From positions 1 to 64,000 of the forward strand of contig NZ_JAUNUG010000009.1 of assembly GCF_030538285.1 (NCBI RefSeq): a stretch of DNA of 64,000 nucleotides, written 5' to 3'. Below are positions 16,097 to 24,610 of the stretch, piece after piece. Source of the DNA: Corynebacterium sp. Lineage in GTDB: Bacteria; Actinomycetota; Actinomycetes; Mycobacteriales; Mycobacteriaceae. A model generated the notes under the pieces. It saw nothing but the letters and a program-made list of their open reading frames with translations, ran no database searches and was not told the origin of the DNA. Each line of letters begins with the position of its first letter. Position 1 is the first letter of the stretch. The translations under genes were made by a program, and so were the position numbers.

Positions 16097-17593
16097 GTGA
16101 ATGCCCAGTACGTGAGCGCCGCTGATCTGGTGGGCTGCCGCTACCGGCAGGTCCAGCGGTTCCGCCACCCGGAAGTGCCGCGCACCCGCGCGGCCCACAT
16201 GCGACTGGAGCGTATCGACGCCGCCCGCAACGCCGTCCACGCTTTCCTTCCGCAGCGCCCGGCGCGTGGCGATCGCCAACGCTTCCTGCGCCTCGATATC
16301 CCGCCCGTCCCCCACGAGGAAGACCCCTTCCACGCGGAGATGGCCACGCTGGAGGCCCTGGCGGCGGAGGCCACGCTGATTACTGGTGCGGTGTTCACTG
16401 GCGATGGGTGGCGCGTTGAGGTGGATATCCTGGTGCGCCGCGCAGACGGCAGCTACCTGCCGGTGATTATCTCCAACCACCGGGTAGCACGGGCCGATGA
16501 GCGCGCGAGCACTCCCGTCCTCGCCACCTCGCGCCTGGGCTTGGGGCAGCCGGTCAATGGGGCGTTTCGCTTGCGCCACCACGTCGCCGACGGTTACCGG
16601 CTGGCCCTTGCGGCCCGTGCCCTGGCGGATATCGGGGTGGATTCCGGGCTCGGTGCGGCGATCGGGCAGGACCGCAGCCGCGCGTTTCTGGCGCCGACGG
16701 CACCGCTGCAGCCAGCTGTGCAGGCCGCCCTCGACGCGGAGCTGCCGGATGCCCCGCGCCGGGTGAAGGAGTGTGCGTCGTGTCGCTTCTGGCCCTTGTG
16801 CGAGCAGGAGCTGCGCGCGGTGGATGACATTTCCCTCTACCTGCCCGGTGATCGGGCGCGGAAATGGCGGGAGGAGGGTATCACGACGGTGTCCGCGCTT
16901 ATCGACGCCGACCTCGGCGACCCCTCCCGCCTCGCCCGCGCCTGGCGTCAAGGGGTGGTCCTGCTGAAGAAGGTCGACGAGGTCAGCGCGCCCCGCGCGG
17001 ATGTGGAGATAGACGTGGACATGGAGGCCTACCTCGATCAGGGCGCCTACCTGTGGGGTGCCTTCGACGGGGAGAACTACCACGGCTTCGCCACGTGGGA
17101 ACCTCTCGGCGGGGAGGGGGAGGCTGAGAATTTCGCCCGTTTCTGGTCCTGGCTCATGGACCGGCGGGCCCAGGCCCAGACCGAGGGGAAGAGCTTTGCC
17201 GCCTACTGCTGGTCCAACCATGGGGAAAACCACTGGCTGACCATGAGTGCCCGCCGCTTCGCCGGGCGTCAGGGCGTGCCCACGGAGGCTGAGGTGAAGG
17301 CCTTCATTTCCTCACCCGAGTGGGTGGACGTGTTCCGTCTGGTGCGTGCACAGCTGGTGGGGCCCGGTGGTCTGGGACTCAAGGTGGTGGCCCCGCAGGC
17401 CGGTTACACCTGGGACGACGGGGATTTCGACGGCGAGGAATCCGTCAACGCGCGCCGTGTCTCCCGTGGCACCGACGCCGCTGCCATGCAGGCCCGCCAT
17501 CAACTTCTGCAGTACAACGAGGATGATTGCCGGGCCACCGCCGCGGTGCGGGAGTGGCTGCGGGCGGGTGCGCCGGGCGTCGAGAAGCTCTAG
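16097..17593 (+). CDS. TM0106-family RecB-like putative nuclease
   Basis: A 498-residue protein with an N-terminal RecB-like nuclease region, then the cysteine cluster CASCRFWPLCEQEL near residues 225-240 (as in AddB/Cas4-like iron-sulfur nucleases). A C-terminal RNase H-like exonuclease domain has acidic residues (VDMEAYLDQGAYLWG; QYNEDDCRATAAV). The GTG at 16097 follows TATGCT (16082-16087) by nine bases, suggesting a near-leaderless mRNA. It shares the CTAG stop palindrome with the next, convergent gene. A DNA repair role is likely but unproven for this family. Confidence 0.78.
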   Translation: MNAQYVSAADLVGCRYRQVQRFRHPEVPRTRAAHMRLERIDAARNAVHAFLPQRPARGDRQRFLRLDIPPVPHEEDPFHAEMATLEALAAEATLITGAVFTGDGWRVEVDILVRRADGSYLPVIISNHRVARADERASTPVLATSRLGLGQPVNGAFRLRHHVADGYRLALAARALADIGVDSGLGAAIGQDRSRAFLAPTAPLQPAVQAALDAELPDAPRRVKECASCRFWPLCEQELRAVDDISLYLPGDRARKWREEGITTVSALIDADLGDPSRLARAWRQGVVLLKKVDEVSAPRADVEIDVDMEAYLDQGAYLWGAFDGENYHGFATWEPLGGEGEAENFARFWSWLMDRRAQAQTEGKSFAAYCWSNHGENHWLTMSARRFAGRQGVPTEAEVKAFISSPEWVDVFRLVRAQLVGPGGLGLKVVAPQAGYTWDDGDFDGEESVNARRVSRGTDAAAMQARHQLLQYNEDDCRATAAVREWLRAGAPGVEKL

Positions 17594-19131
17594 AGCACCC
17601 GGATGGACAACACCATGCCCTGGGCGTGGTGCCCGGCGATGGTGCAGCGGCCGTCGAGGTCAGCGGTGATGACACCGAGGTCCATCTCGACCTCCTCGCC
17701 AGGGACGAGGCGACCGGAAGTGACACCGGAGTCGAGGCGGAGATCGTGGGCGAGCTCGGGGTCGTCGTTACGCAGGCGCAGGAGCACCCGATGCCCGGAC
17801 GGGACGTCGATGACGTCTGGCTCGAAGCGGTAGCCGACGGCGCGCACCTCGACCTGCGTGACCTGCTCCGCCCCGGTGCCCACAACTGTGGTGGAAGGGC
17901 TGGCCAGCCCGCCGAAAGCGCCGAGCAGTAGAGCGAGGACTGCGACCCCGGCCGTGACCTGATTCCAGGCCGGGCGCGGCTCGCTGGGGCGTGGGGGAGC
18001 TTCCGCCTGCTTTCGGATCACCGCGATCTGGGCGCGCGAGGCCCGGCGCATCAGCGGCAAGAAGGCGGCGAGTGCGCCTAGGCACAGGACGGATGCCGCG
18101 ACCTTGAGCCAGGAGTTGTCGGCCGCCAGCCACACTGCCAGACCGCCGTTGACCAGGGTGACCCGGAACAATCCGGCCCGCTCCATCTCCCGGGCGCCGG
18201 CCCGCACCGCGCCGGGCCCACCCCGCATGGCGGCAGGCAACTGGTGGCTCATCACGCCCAGGAGTAGCTGGGCGGCGAACCCGACCAGCAGCGGCAGGAC
18301 AGGACGGTGCCCGAAGCCGAGGGCGACGAGGGAGCCGATGAGCCACAACACGGCGGCCAGCACCGACACGGAGGCAAAGCCGATGCGGTCGCGGGGATCG
18401 CGCAGCACTTCAGCGACCTGCCGTAGCCAGCCCACCAGGCCCAGGAGCCAGCCGGCGGCGTAGAGGAAGAGGGGGGCGTCGATAAGCGGGACCGCGATGG
18501 CACCCACCGCGCCCAGCGTGAGGGCAACGAGCATCGGGGTGAAAGGCGCGGTGCCCTGCACGCGCCATATGGCTGGGAAAAGGATGCTTAACGACGCCGC
18601 CGCCGCGATACCGACGAAACCGAGGAAAGTCGCCGCCAGGTGCGCGGCCAGCAGCTCCTCTGAGGTGTCGTCGGCAAGCAGAGCGCCGAGGAACCCGCCT
18701 ATCGGGAAGAAAAGCGCGGATATGACGTATCCGGCCACCAGCGGGCGGTGGCGGTGGCGACCTGCGCGCCACCATGCCCGCCCCAGGGCGAGCGCGTGCC
18801 ACAGCAGGGCGAGCGCCAGCACCGCGACACCGGCGTGCGTGAGCGGGAGCAGGTCCGTGAGCTGCCCGGCGACGGTGAGCACCACGCCGAGGTTGAACAC
18901 CGCGAGCCTGGCTACCAGTGGCCGCCAGGCGGTGTCCTGCCCGAGAAAGCGGCCGGTGAGGGTCTGGGACCACAAAACGATCGAGTTGCCCACGACACCG
19001 AGCGTGAACAGGTGGATGAGCACCCAGCGGTAGCCGGGGATGAAGGTGTGGGTGAGCCCGGCGAGAAGGAACAGGAGCATCCACACCGTTACCGGCCGGC
19101 TGGCGATGCGATGCCAGGGGAGCGAAGCCAT
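17590..19131 (-). CDS. Membrane protein with C-terminal cupredoxin domain
   Basis: A 513-residue protein. Residues 1-390 form about ten to twelve membrane helices, similar to the N-terminal membrane domain of actinobacterial multicopper-oxidase-like proteins. After another hydrophobic helix (about 400-420) comes one cupredoxin domain with a type-1 copper site: His in LAHDLRL and Cys/His/Met in CTIAGHHAQGM. Relatives often continue into further copper domains; here the protein ends just after the first. Possible roles are copper handling or electron transfer. It may be cotranscribed with the MFS gene upstream. Confidence 0.7.
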   Translation of the reverse strand: MASLPWHRIASRPVTVWMLLFLLAGLTHTFIPGYRWVLIHLFTLGVVGNSIVLWSQTLTGRFLGQDTAWRPLVARLAVFNLGVVLTVAGQLTDLLPLTHAGVAVLALALLWHALALGRAWWRAGRHRHRPLVAGYVISALFFPIGGFLGALLADDTSEELLAAHLAATFLGFVGIAAAASLSILFPAIWRVQGTAPFTPMLVALTLGAVGAIAVPLIDAPLFLYAAGWLLGLVGWLRQVAEVLRDPRDRIGFASVSVLAAVLWLIGSLVALGFGHRPVLPLLVGFAAQLLLGVMSHQLPAAMRGGPGAVRAGAREMERAGLFRVTLVNGGLAVWLAADNSWLKVAASVLCLGALAAFLPLMRRASRAQIAVIRKQAEAPPRPSEPRPAWNQVTAGVAVLALLLGAFGGLASPSTTVVGTGAEQVTQVEVRAVGYRFEPDVIDVPSGHRVLLRLRNDDPELAHDLRLDSGVTSGRLVPGEEVEMDLGVITADLDGRCTIAGHHAQGMVLSIRVL

Positions 19132-19176
19132 ACCCTGACATTAATCGCTCATTGGCGCGGATAAAACCGTGGTAAA

Positions 19177-20364
19177 TCAGTGGCGTTTCTCGGCGCGTCC
19201 CAAGGCCAGGGCAGTGACCACGACCAGCAACAGGATCGCCGCCAGCACCAGGATGAACCCCGACCACGAGGCCGCCGCGAACACCACGCCCGTCGCCGCG
19301 CCCACCAGGGAGGATCCGGCGTAGTAGGAGAACAGATACATGCTCGACGCCTCGGCGCGGTGGCTGGTGGCCGCCAGACCGATCCAGCTCGACGCCGTGG
19401 AGTGCATGGCAAAAAACGACGCCGTGAACAGGAACAGCCCGATGAGCGCGCCGGGCAACCACCCCGACATCGTCGCCAACAGGCCGAGCAGCATGAGCGT
19501 AGCCCCGGCGACCAGCACCCGGCCGCGCCCGTACTTATCGGTCAGGGCGCCGGCGCGGGCCGAACTCCACGTGCCCGAGAGGTACATGAAAAACATCACG
19601 CCGACCAGGGCAGGGGACAGGCCGAAGTGCTCGATCATCCGGAAACCGAAGAAGTTGTACAGGGACACGAACACACCCATGCCCACGAACGCGATGATGA
19701 ACAAACCGACCAGCCGCGGGTTGGACAGGTGGCCGAGCATCGCGGAGACCTCGCTGCGGAGGCCGATCTTCTTCGGCTCGAAACGCCGTTGCTTGGGCAA
19801 CAGGACCGTCATGACGATCGCCATGCACAGCGCCACCAAGGAACTGGCGACCAGTGACAGGCGCCAGTCGACGATCTCCAACAGGCCCGCCGGGATGAGG
19901 CGGCCGGTCAGCCCGCCGACAGTGGTGCCGGCGATGTAGACGCCCATGGCGCGGCCCAGGTGGGCGGGGTCGAGTTCCTCCGATAGCCAGGTCATGGCAA
20001 CGGCCGGCACGCCCGCGATGGCGATGCCCTGTAGGGCGCGCAGCAGGATCAACGTGGTGGCGTCGCTGGCCAACGGCAGGAGCAGACCGAGCGCGGTGGC
20101 GCTCAGGGCGGAGATGATGAGCAGGCGGCCGCGGCCGAAGCGCTCCGAGAGGATCGACATCGGCACGATGAAGATCGCCAGCATGCCCGTCGCCGCCGAG
20201 ACAGTGAGCGCCGCGGCGGTGGGCGTGATGTCGAGGTCCTCGACGAGGGTCGGCAGCAGCGCCTGAGTGGCGTAAAGCGCGTTGAAGGTGGCCAGGCCAG
20301 CGGCGAGCATGGCGAGGACGGCGCGTCGGTAGTCACGGTCGGTGCGCTGCAGTCCTGGGCTCAT
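19177..20364 (-). CDS. Major facilitator superfamily exporter
   Basis: A 395-residue protein with twelve predicted membrane helices, the usual MFS size. The loop between helices 2 and 3 reads LSERFGRGRLL, a variant of the DRxGRR motif, and the second half carries DKYGRGRVLVAG. The drug/proton antiporter group is likely, the substrate unknown. ATG 20364 is chosen (MSPGLQRTDR); an ATG six codons upstream is possible. Divergent from a LysR regulator 70 bases away, which probably controls it. Confidence 0.87.
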   Translation of the reverse strand: MSPGLQRTDRDYRRAVLAMLAAGLATFNALYATQALLPTLVEDLDITPTAAALTVSAATGMLAIFIVPMSILSERFGRGRLLIISALSATALGLLLPLASDATTLILLRALQGIAIAGVPAVAMTWLSEELDPAHLGRAMGVYIAGTTVGGLTGRLIPAGLLEIVDWRLSLVASSLVALCMAIVMTVLLPKQRRFEPKKIGLRSEVSAMLGHLSNPRLVGLFIIAFVGMGVFVSLYNFFGFRMIEHFGLSPALVGVMFFMYLSGTWSSARAGALTDKYGRGRVLVAGATLMLLGLLATMSGWLPGALIGLFLFTASFFAMHSTASSWIGLAATSHRAEASSMYLFSYYAGSSLVGAATGVVFAAASWSGFILVLAAILLLVVVTALALGRAEKRH

Positions 20365-20434
20365 GGCACCATCGTCGCCCACCGGGCATCATGTGTAAAA
20401 TGTCGCAAACAGCTCTAGCTGATACGATTCATAC
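20365..20434. promoter_or_regulatory. Divergent MFS/LysR promoter region
   Basis: Seventy bases between the two start codons. TACGAT (20423-20428) is six bases before ATG 20435, implying a leaderless LysR mRNA. An AT-rich stretch ATGTGTAAAATGTCGCAAAC near 20391-20410 is the best place for LysR binding; no clean T-N11-A palindrome could be fixed. Confidence 0.45.
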
Positions 20435-21319
20435 ATGTATGATGCGAGTGCCGCTGACCTGCGGGGATTCGTGGCCGTCGCTGAATCCGGTCACCTCACC
20501 GAGACTGCCCAGGCCCTGGGCATCCCCCAGCCCACCCTCAGTCGACGCATTCGCCGCGTCGAAACAGTCGTCGGCGCCGAACTCTTCGACCGCCTCAGCC
20601 GCCGCCTCGTGCTCAACGCCCGCGGCCGCGCCTACCTCCCGCACGCCCGCTCCGCCCTCACCGAGCTGGCCGAAGGGCGCGCCAAAGTCGCCCGCCTCAT
20701 GGACCCCGAAAGCGGCACAGTGCGCCTGGATTTTATGCACTCACTCGGGACCTGGATGGTCCCTGACCTGCTGCGCGATTACCGCGCCCTCCACCCCGGC
20801 GTCGACTTCCAGCTCCATCAAGGAGCGTCCCGGGCACTCATCGACCGCGTGCTTGCCGACGCCACCGACGTCGCCCTCGTCGGCCCCCGCCCCGCCGAGG
20901 CCGGTGGCACCCTCGGCTGGCACCAACTTGAGCTTCAACGCCTGGCGCTGGCCGTCCCCGAAGGCCATCGCCTCGCCGGGCAGGGGCCCATCGACCTGCG
21001 CGAGGCGGCCGCGGAACCCTTCATCGGCATGCTCCCCGGTTACGGCACCCGCATGCTGCTTGACCGCATCGCCGCCGACCTCGACTTCACCCCGCAACTC
21101 GTCTTCGAGTCCATGGAGCTGACCACCGTCGTCGGCCTCGTCTCCGCGGGACTCGGTGTCGCACTACTCCCCCTCGACGATCCCTACCTTGCCCCGCAAG
21201 GCATCGTCCTCCGACCCCTTGATCCCCCGCAGCATCGCGAACTCGGCCTCGTGTGGCGGGCCGGGGCGCAGGAAGCCCCGCCCGTCGACCAGTTCCGGCG
21301 CTTCGTCATGGGACGCTGA
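20435..21319 (+). CDS. LysR-type transcriptional regulator
   Basis: A 294-residue regulator. The N-terminal winged helix-turn-helix is clear (LRGFVAVAESGHLTETAQAL, IPQPTLSRRIRRVE, ELFDRLSR). The rest is a periplasmic-binding-like effector domain in two lobes, ending at the usual length. It is divergent from the MFS exporter, the classic arrangement for a LysR activator of its neighbour. The effector is unknown. A hairpin between this gene and sodA serves both convergent transcripts. Confidence 0.92.
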   Translation: MYDASAADLRGFVAVAESGHLTETAQALGIPQPTLSRRIRRVETVVGAELFDRLSRRLVLNARGRAYLPHARSALTELAEGRAKVARLMDPESGTVRLDFMHSLGTWMVPDLLRDYRALHPGVDFQLHQGASRALIDRVLADATDVALVGPRPAEAGGTLGWHQLELQRLALAVPEGHRLAGQGPIDLREAAAEPFIGMLPGYGTRMLLDRIAADLDFTPQLVFESMELTTVVGLVSAGLGVALLPLDDPYLAPQGIVLRPLDPPQHRELGLVWRAGAQEAPPVDQFRRFVMGR

Positions 21320-21327
21320 CATGGAAA

Positions 21328-21356
21328 CGCCGCCGTCCCGGGCGGGAACGGCGGCG
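21328..21356. terminator. Bidirectional terminator between lysR and sodA
   Basis: CGCCGCCGT (21328-21336) pairs with ACGGCGGCG (21348-21356) around an 11-nt loop, in the 54-base gap between convergent stop codons. Confidence 0.7.
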
Positions 21357-21373
21357 CGTCGAAAAGCAGGAAG

Positions 21374-21973
21374 TTACTTCGCAGCAGCGAAACGCTCTGC
21401 GACGTCCTCCCAGTTGAAGACGTTCCAGACAGCCTTGACGTAGTCAGCCTTGACGTTCTTGTACTGCAGGTAGAAAGCGTGCTCCCACATGTCCAGCATG
21501 AGCAGCGGGGTGAAGTTCACGGAGATGTTGCCCTGCTGGTCGGTCAGCTGCTGGATGATGAGGCGACCTGCGATGTGGTCGAAGCCCAGGACGGCCCAGC
21601 CGGAGCCCTGGATGCCCATGGCGACACCGGTGAAGTGTGCCTTGAACTTGTCGAAGGAGCCAAAGTCACGGTCGATGGCCTCAGCCAGCTCGCCGGTCGG
21701 CTCGCCGCCGCCGTTGGGGGACAGGTTCTTCCAGAAGATGGTGTGGTTGGTGTGTCCACCGAGGTTGAAGGCCAGGTTCTTGGACAGGGCGCGGATCTTG
21801 TCCGGGTTGGCCTCGCCGTTGCGCTCCTCCTCGAGAGCCTCGAGAGCAGCGTTGGCGCCACCGACGTAGGTCGCGTGGTGCTTGGAGTGGTGCAGCTCCA
21901 TGATCTCGGCGGAGATGTGCGGCTCGAGAGCGTCGTATGCGTAGTCAAGCTCGGGAAGGGTGTAAACAGCCAT
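21374..21973 (-). CDS. sodA: Superoxide dismutase (Mn/Fe family)
   Basis: A 199-residue cytoplasmic enzyme that converts superoxide to oxygen and peroxide. Metal ligands are visible in the family motifs: His in [11 protein letters not shown], His in [14 protein letters not shown], and Asp/His in [12 protein letters not shown]. Corynebacterial enzymes of this type use manganese. ATG 21973 has the ribosome site AGAGGA eight bases upstream. A promoter with TTGCCA and TATCAT lies about 70-90 bases upstream. Codon use is highly biased, as for an abundant protein. Divergent from msrA, another oxidative-damage gene. Confidence 0.95.
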   Translation of the reverse strand: MAVYTLPELDYAYDALEPHISAEIMELHHSKHHATYVGGANAALEALEEERNGEANPDKIRALSKNLAFNLGGHTNHTIFWKNLSPNGGGEPTGELAEAIDRDFGSFDKFKAHFTGVAMGIQGSGWAVLGFDHIAGRLIIQQLTDQQGNISVNFTPLLMLDMWEHAFYLQYKNVKADYVKAVWNVFNWEDVAERFAAAK

Positions 21974-22040
21974 GGTGATCCTCTTTCTGTTGCTAACGGT
22001 GTGCGCCATCGACTGTACAGACGAAAGGCGCGCTGCCACC

Positions 22041-22068
22041 ATGATAGGACAAAATGGGGATTTGGCAA
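22041..22068 (-). promoter_or_regulatory. sodA promoter
   Basis: Read on the - strand: -35 TTGCCA (complement of 22063-22068), 16-base spacer, -10 TATCAT (complement of 22041-22046). This gives a leader of about 60 bases before the sodA ATG. Confidence 0.65.
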
Positions 22069-22110
22069 CGAAAGTGTTGCGTAATGGCCGGGGTGCGTAC
22101 CCTGGATGAC

Positions 22111-22764
22111 ATGTCCTGGATGTTTGTACGTACCCCTGCTCTGGTGCCCGCCGACGAGGCCCTGCCCGGCCGTGACACCCCGATCCTGCCGCACCCACGC
22201 CCACACATGGTCCTGGGTACGCCGCTCACTGGCCCGTGGGAGGAGGGGCAGCGTTCGGTAGTCATCGGTATCGGCTGCTTCTGGGGGGTAGAGAAGATGT
22301 ACTGGGAGACCGAGGGGGTGGTGGGCACGTCCGTCGGTTACGCCGGGGGCGTCACACCGAACCCCACCTACCGTGAGGTGTGCTCCGGCAAGACCAACCA
22401 CACCGAAGTTGTCCGGGTGGTTTATGACCCGGAGCGCATCCCCTTAGATCAGCTCGTGGCTATGGCCCTGGAGAACCACGACCCCACGCAGGGGATGCGC
22501 CAGGGCAACGACGTGGGCACCCAGTACCGCTCCGCCATCTACACCACGGATGAGAAGGAGGCGGAGAGGGTGCAGGGGATCGTCGATAGGTATGCCGCCG
22601 ACCTGCAGGAACAGGGCTTCGGCGAAGTGACGACCGAGGTCGCCCCCCTGGACGAGTACTACCTCGCCGAGGACGAGCACCAGCAGTACCTGCACAAGGT
22701 GCCGCACGGCTACTGCCCGCACCACTCGACCGGGGTGGCCTGCCGGCTGCCGGAGGGATCATGA
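22111..22764 (+). CDS. msrA: Peptide methionine-S-sulfoxide reductase
   Basis: A 217-residue enzyme that repairs oxidised methionine. The active-site motif GCFWGVEK holds the catalytic cysteine, followed by YAGG and [11 protein letters not shown]; the C-terminus has GYCPHH with a resolving cysteine. ATG 22111 is preferred because TACCCT (22098-22103) lies exactly seven bases before it, giving a leaderless mRNA. Its stop overlaps, by ATGA at 22761, the start of a broken pRiA4b ORF-3 gene, so the two were once a coupled pair. Confidence 0.93.
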   Translation: MSWMFVRTPALVPADEALPGRDTPILPHPRPHMVLGTPLTGPWEEGQRSVVIGIGCFWGVEKMYWETEGVVGTSVGYAGGVTPNPTYREVCSGKTNHTEVVRVVYDPERIPLDQLVAMALENHDPTQGMRQGNDVGTQYRSAIYTTDEKEAERVQGIVDRYAADLQEQGFGEVTTEVAPLDEYYLAEDEHQQYLHKVPHGYCPHHSTGVACRLPEGS

Positions 22765-23856
22765 ACTTCGCCTGGGATTTTCCGCTGCTGGCGCCCGAGG
22801 TGAGCGAGCCCCCGGCATCCCCGGTGAGCTTTCAGGTGCGCGTCGCCCTCAATGACACCCACCCGCCGGTGTGGCGTCGCCTGCTCGTGCCGGGGCCCAT
22901 GGGGCTCCACGAGTTCCACCTCCTCCTGTAGTACGCCATGGGGTGGGGGCACAGTCATCTGCACAAGTTCTTCCAGGGGACGGTGTATGAGCGGCGCAAG
23001 TTCCTCACCGACTATGACCTGTCCGAGGGTTATGAGGGGATCAGCGAGTTCGAGGTGCGCGTCGACCAGGTTCTGCACAAGGTCGGTGACAAGCTGCGCT
23101 ACGAATACGACTTCGGCGACGGATGGGACCACACCATCGAGGTGGAGAAGGTGCTGCCGGAGACGCTTTCGGCCCCGCGCTGCATCGGTGGCCGCAGAGC
23201 GTGCCCGCCCGAGGACTGCGGCGGTGTGCCCCGCGTTCCTTCGACTCCGAGTACCTGGATCCGGCGGAATTGGAGGAGTGGATCGCCCCGGCCTGGGACC
23301 CGGACCACTTCGACCCGGAGGAGGTCAATGAGCTTCTGGACATACGTCGCGTCCAACCGGAGAGGCCGTCTGTAGTGGTCCGCCGATCCCGCAAGACAGG
23401 GCGGCAAAGATCTTCCGCCTGTTGAGCGCGGACATCTGGACCGCCGAGCAGGTCCCACCGGCGAGTAAATACAAGGGTCGCCTGGAGTTGACGAAGCTGG
23501 GAGAGCATGCCCTGGTCGACCCCCTCCTGATCTGGCAGCAGGCCGAGCAGGCGGTGCCGGATTCCCGGAAAGAATTCGAGACCCACGCCGCGTGGTTCTA
23601 CCTGGCTGCGGTCGGCGCGGAGACTCCGGCCCATGAATGGTCGGATCTGGCCCAGGGACTGCTGGGTGCCGCTGGTTGGCGGACCGATAGCCCTCTCTTC
23701 CCGGTTCCTTTCCCGCACAGTGCCACCTGCAACCTGTTAGAGCTCCTTGCCTTCGGTGCGGCCTATCAGAGTTGGCGGGTTGCGCCCCGCGACTCACTCA
23801 CTGAGCGCGAGCGGGCGGTGTCGTATCTGGCACGTCATCTCGTGCTGACCACTTGA
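22761..23856 (+). pseudogene. Broken pRiA4b ORF-3 family gene
   Basis: The frame from ATG 22761 reads like the plasmid pRiA4b ORF-3 family (VALNDTHPPVWRRLLVPG), hits a TAG at 22929 in a conserved place (HEFHLLL, stop, YAMGW), and continues in the same frame to about 23225 (YEYDFGDGWDHTIEVEKVLP, CPPEDCGG). It then shifts to the frame that gives SFDSEYLDPAELEEWI. A third frame from about 23422 to 23856 gives a helical C-terminal part (LELTKLGEHALVDPL). One stop and at least two frameshifts, so it is inactive as one protein. The last 59 bases overlap the opposite HAD gene. Confidence 0.82.
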
Positions 23857-24508
23857 TCTCGTCGAGGCTGCTTATCGACGCCGCGCTCTTCCCCGTCCGA
23901 TCCACATGGATCGCGTGTAAGCCCGCCCGCCGTGCGCCGTCGACGTCGTTGGGGAGGGAGTCGCCGATCATGAGGGTGCGCTTCGCGGTGGTGCCGATCG
24001 TACGCAGCGCCGCCCGGTAGGACTCCGGCTGCGGCTTCGGGGCGCCGAGCTCCACGGTCGCGCACATGATCATGCCCTTCAGCCACAGGCCGGTGCGTTC
24101 GAGTTTCGCGCGCTGCATCTCTTCCGCGCCGTTGGTGAAAATGCCCACCTTCAGCCCGCGGCCCAGGGCCTGGCGCAGGGAGGGCAGGGCATCGGGGAAG
24201 GCCCGCCAGTTGGCGCGGTAGACGGCGAGGTAGTCCTCGTACATGGCTAGGGCCTGTTCGTCGCTGAGTTCTGGACGTCCGATGAACTCCCGGCAGCGTT
24301 CCACCCTCTGCCCCAGGTGGCTGACACGCCCCTCCTCGAAGGCCCGGAACCAGCGCCTCTCGATGTCCGCCCAGCGAGCCCACTGATCCCCCTGCAACCC
24401 GAGGGTGGCGGCCCAGGCGTTGACGCCGAGGCGGGCGGCGTGGTCATGGTCGACGAGGGTGCCGTCGAGGTCGAAGAGAACGCCGTCGAGCAGCGCGGGA
24501 AGTTGCAT
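23798..24508 (-). CDS. HAD-superfamily hydrolase (phosphatase-like)
   Basis: A 236-residue HAD hydrolase. Motif I is FDLDGTLVD (residues about 12-20), motif II is GIFTNG, the lysine is in GAPKPQPESY and motif IV is MIGDSLPNDVDGA. The helical cap between motifs I and II makes it a subclass-I phosphatase of the YjjG/phosphoglycolate type; the substrate is not known. AAGGTG lies upstream of the ATG. Its 3' end runs into the broken gene on the other strand. One exact dispersed 10-mer is at 23871. Confidence 0.87.
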   Translation of the reverse strand: MQLPALLDGVLFDLDGTLVDHDHAARLGVNAWAATLGLQGDQWARWADIERRWFRAFEEGRVSHLGQRVERCREFIGRPELSDEQALAMYEDYLAVYRANWRAFPDALPSLRQALGRGLKVGIFTNGAEEMQRAKLERTGLWLKGMIMCATVELGAPKPQPESYRAALRTIGTTAKRTLMIGDSLPNDVDGARRAGLHAIHVDRTGKSAASISSLDEIKWSARDDVPDTTPPARAQ

Positions 24509-24513
24509 GGATC

Positions 24514-24532
24514 ACACCTTATGTGAAGGTGT
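24514..24532. promoter_or_regulatory. Palindrome between the HAD gene and phoD
   Basis: ACACCTT (24514-24520) and AAGGTGT (24526-24532) form a perfect 7-bp inverted repeat with a 5-base centre, right before the HAD start. TGAA steps repeat on to 24575, which could be a phosphate-type box; this was not clean enough to call a PhoR site. Confidence 0.35.
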
Positions 24533-24610
24533 TCTTACCTTTATGAAGCCACGGTGAATTCTTGGCGGCACGGGCTGCACCGGTGCAGGCCAGGGCACAT
24601 AATGAGCGCC

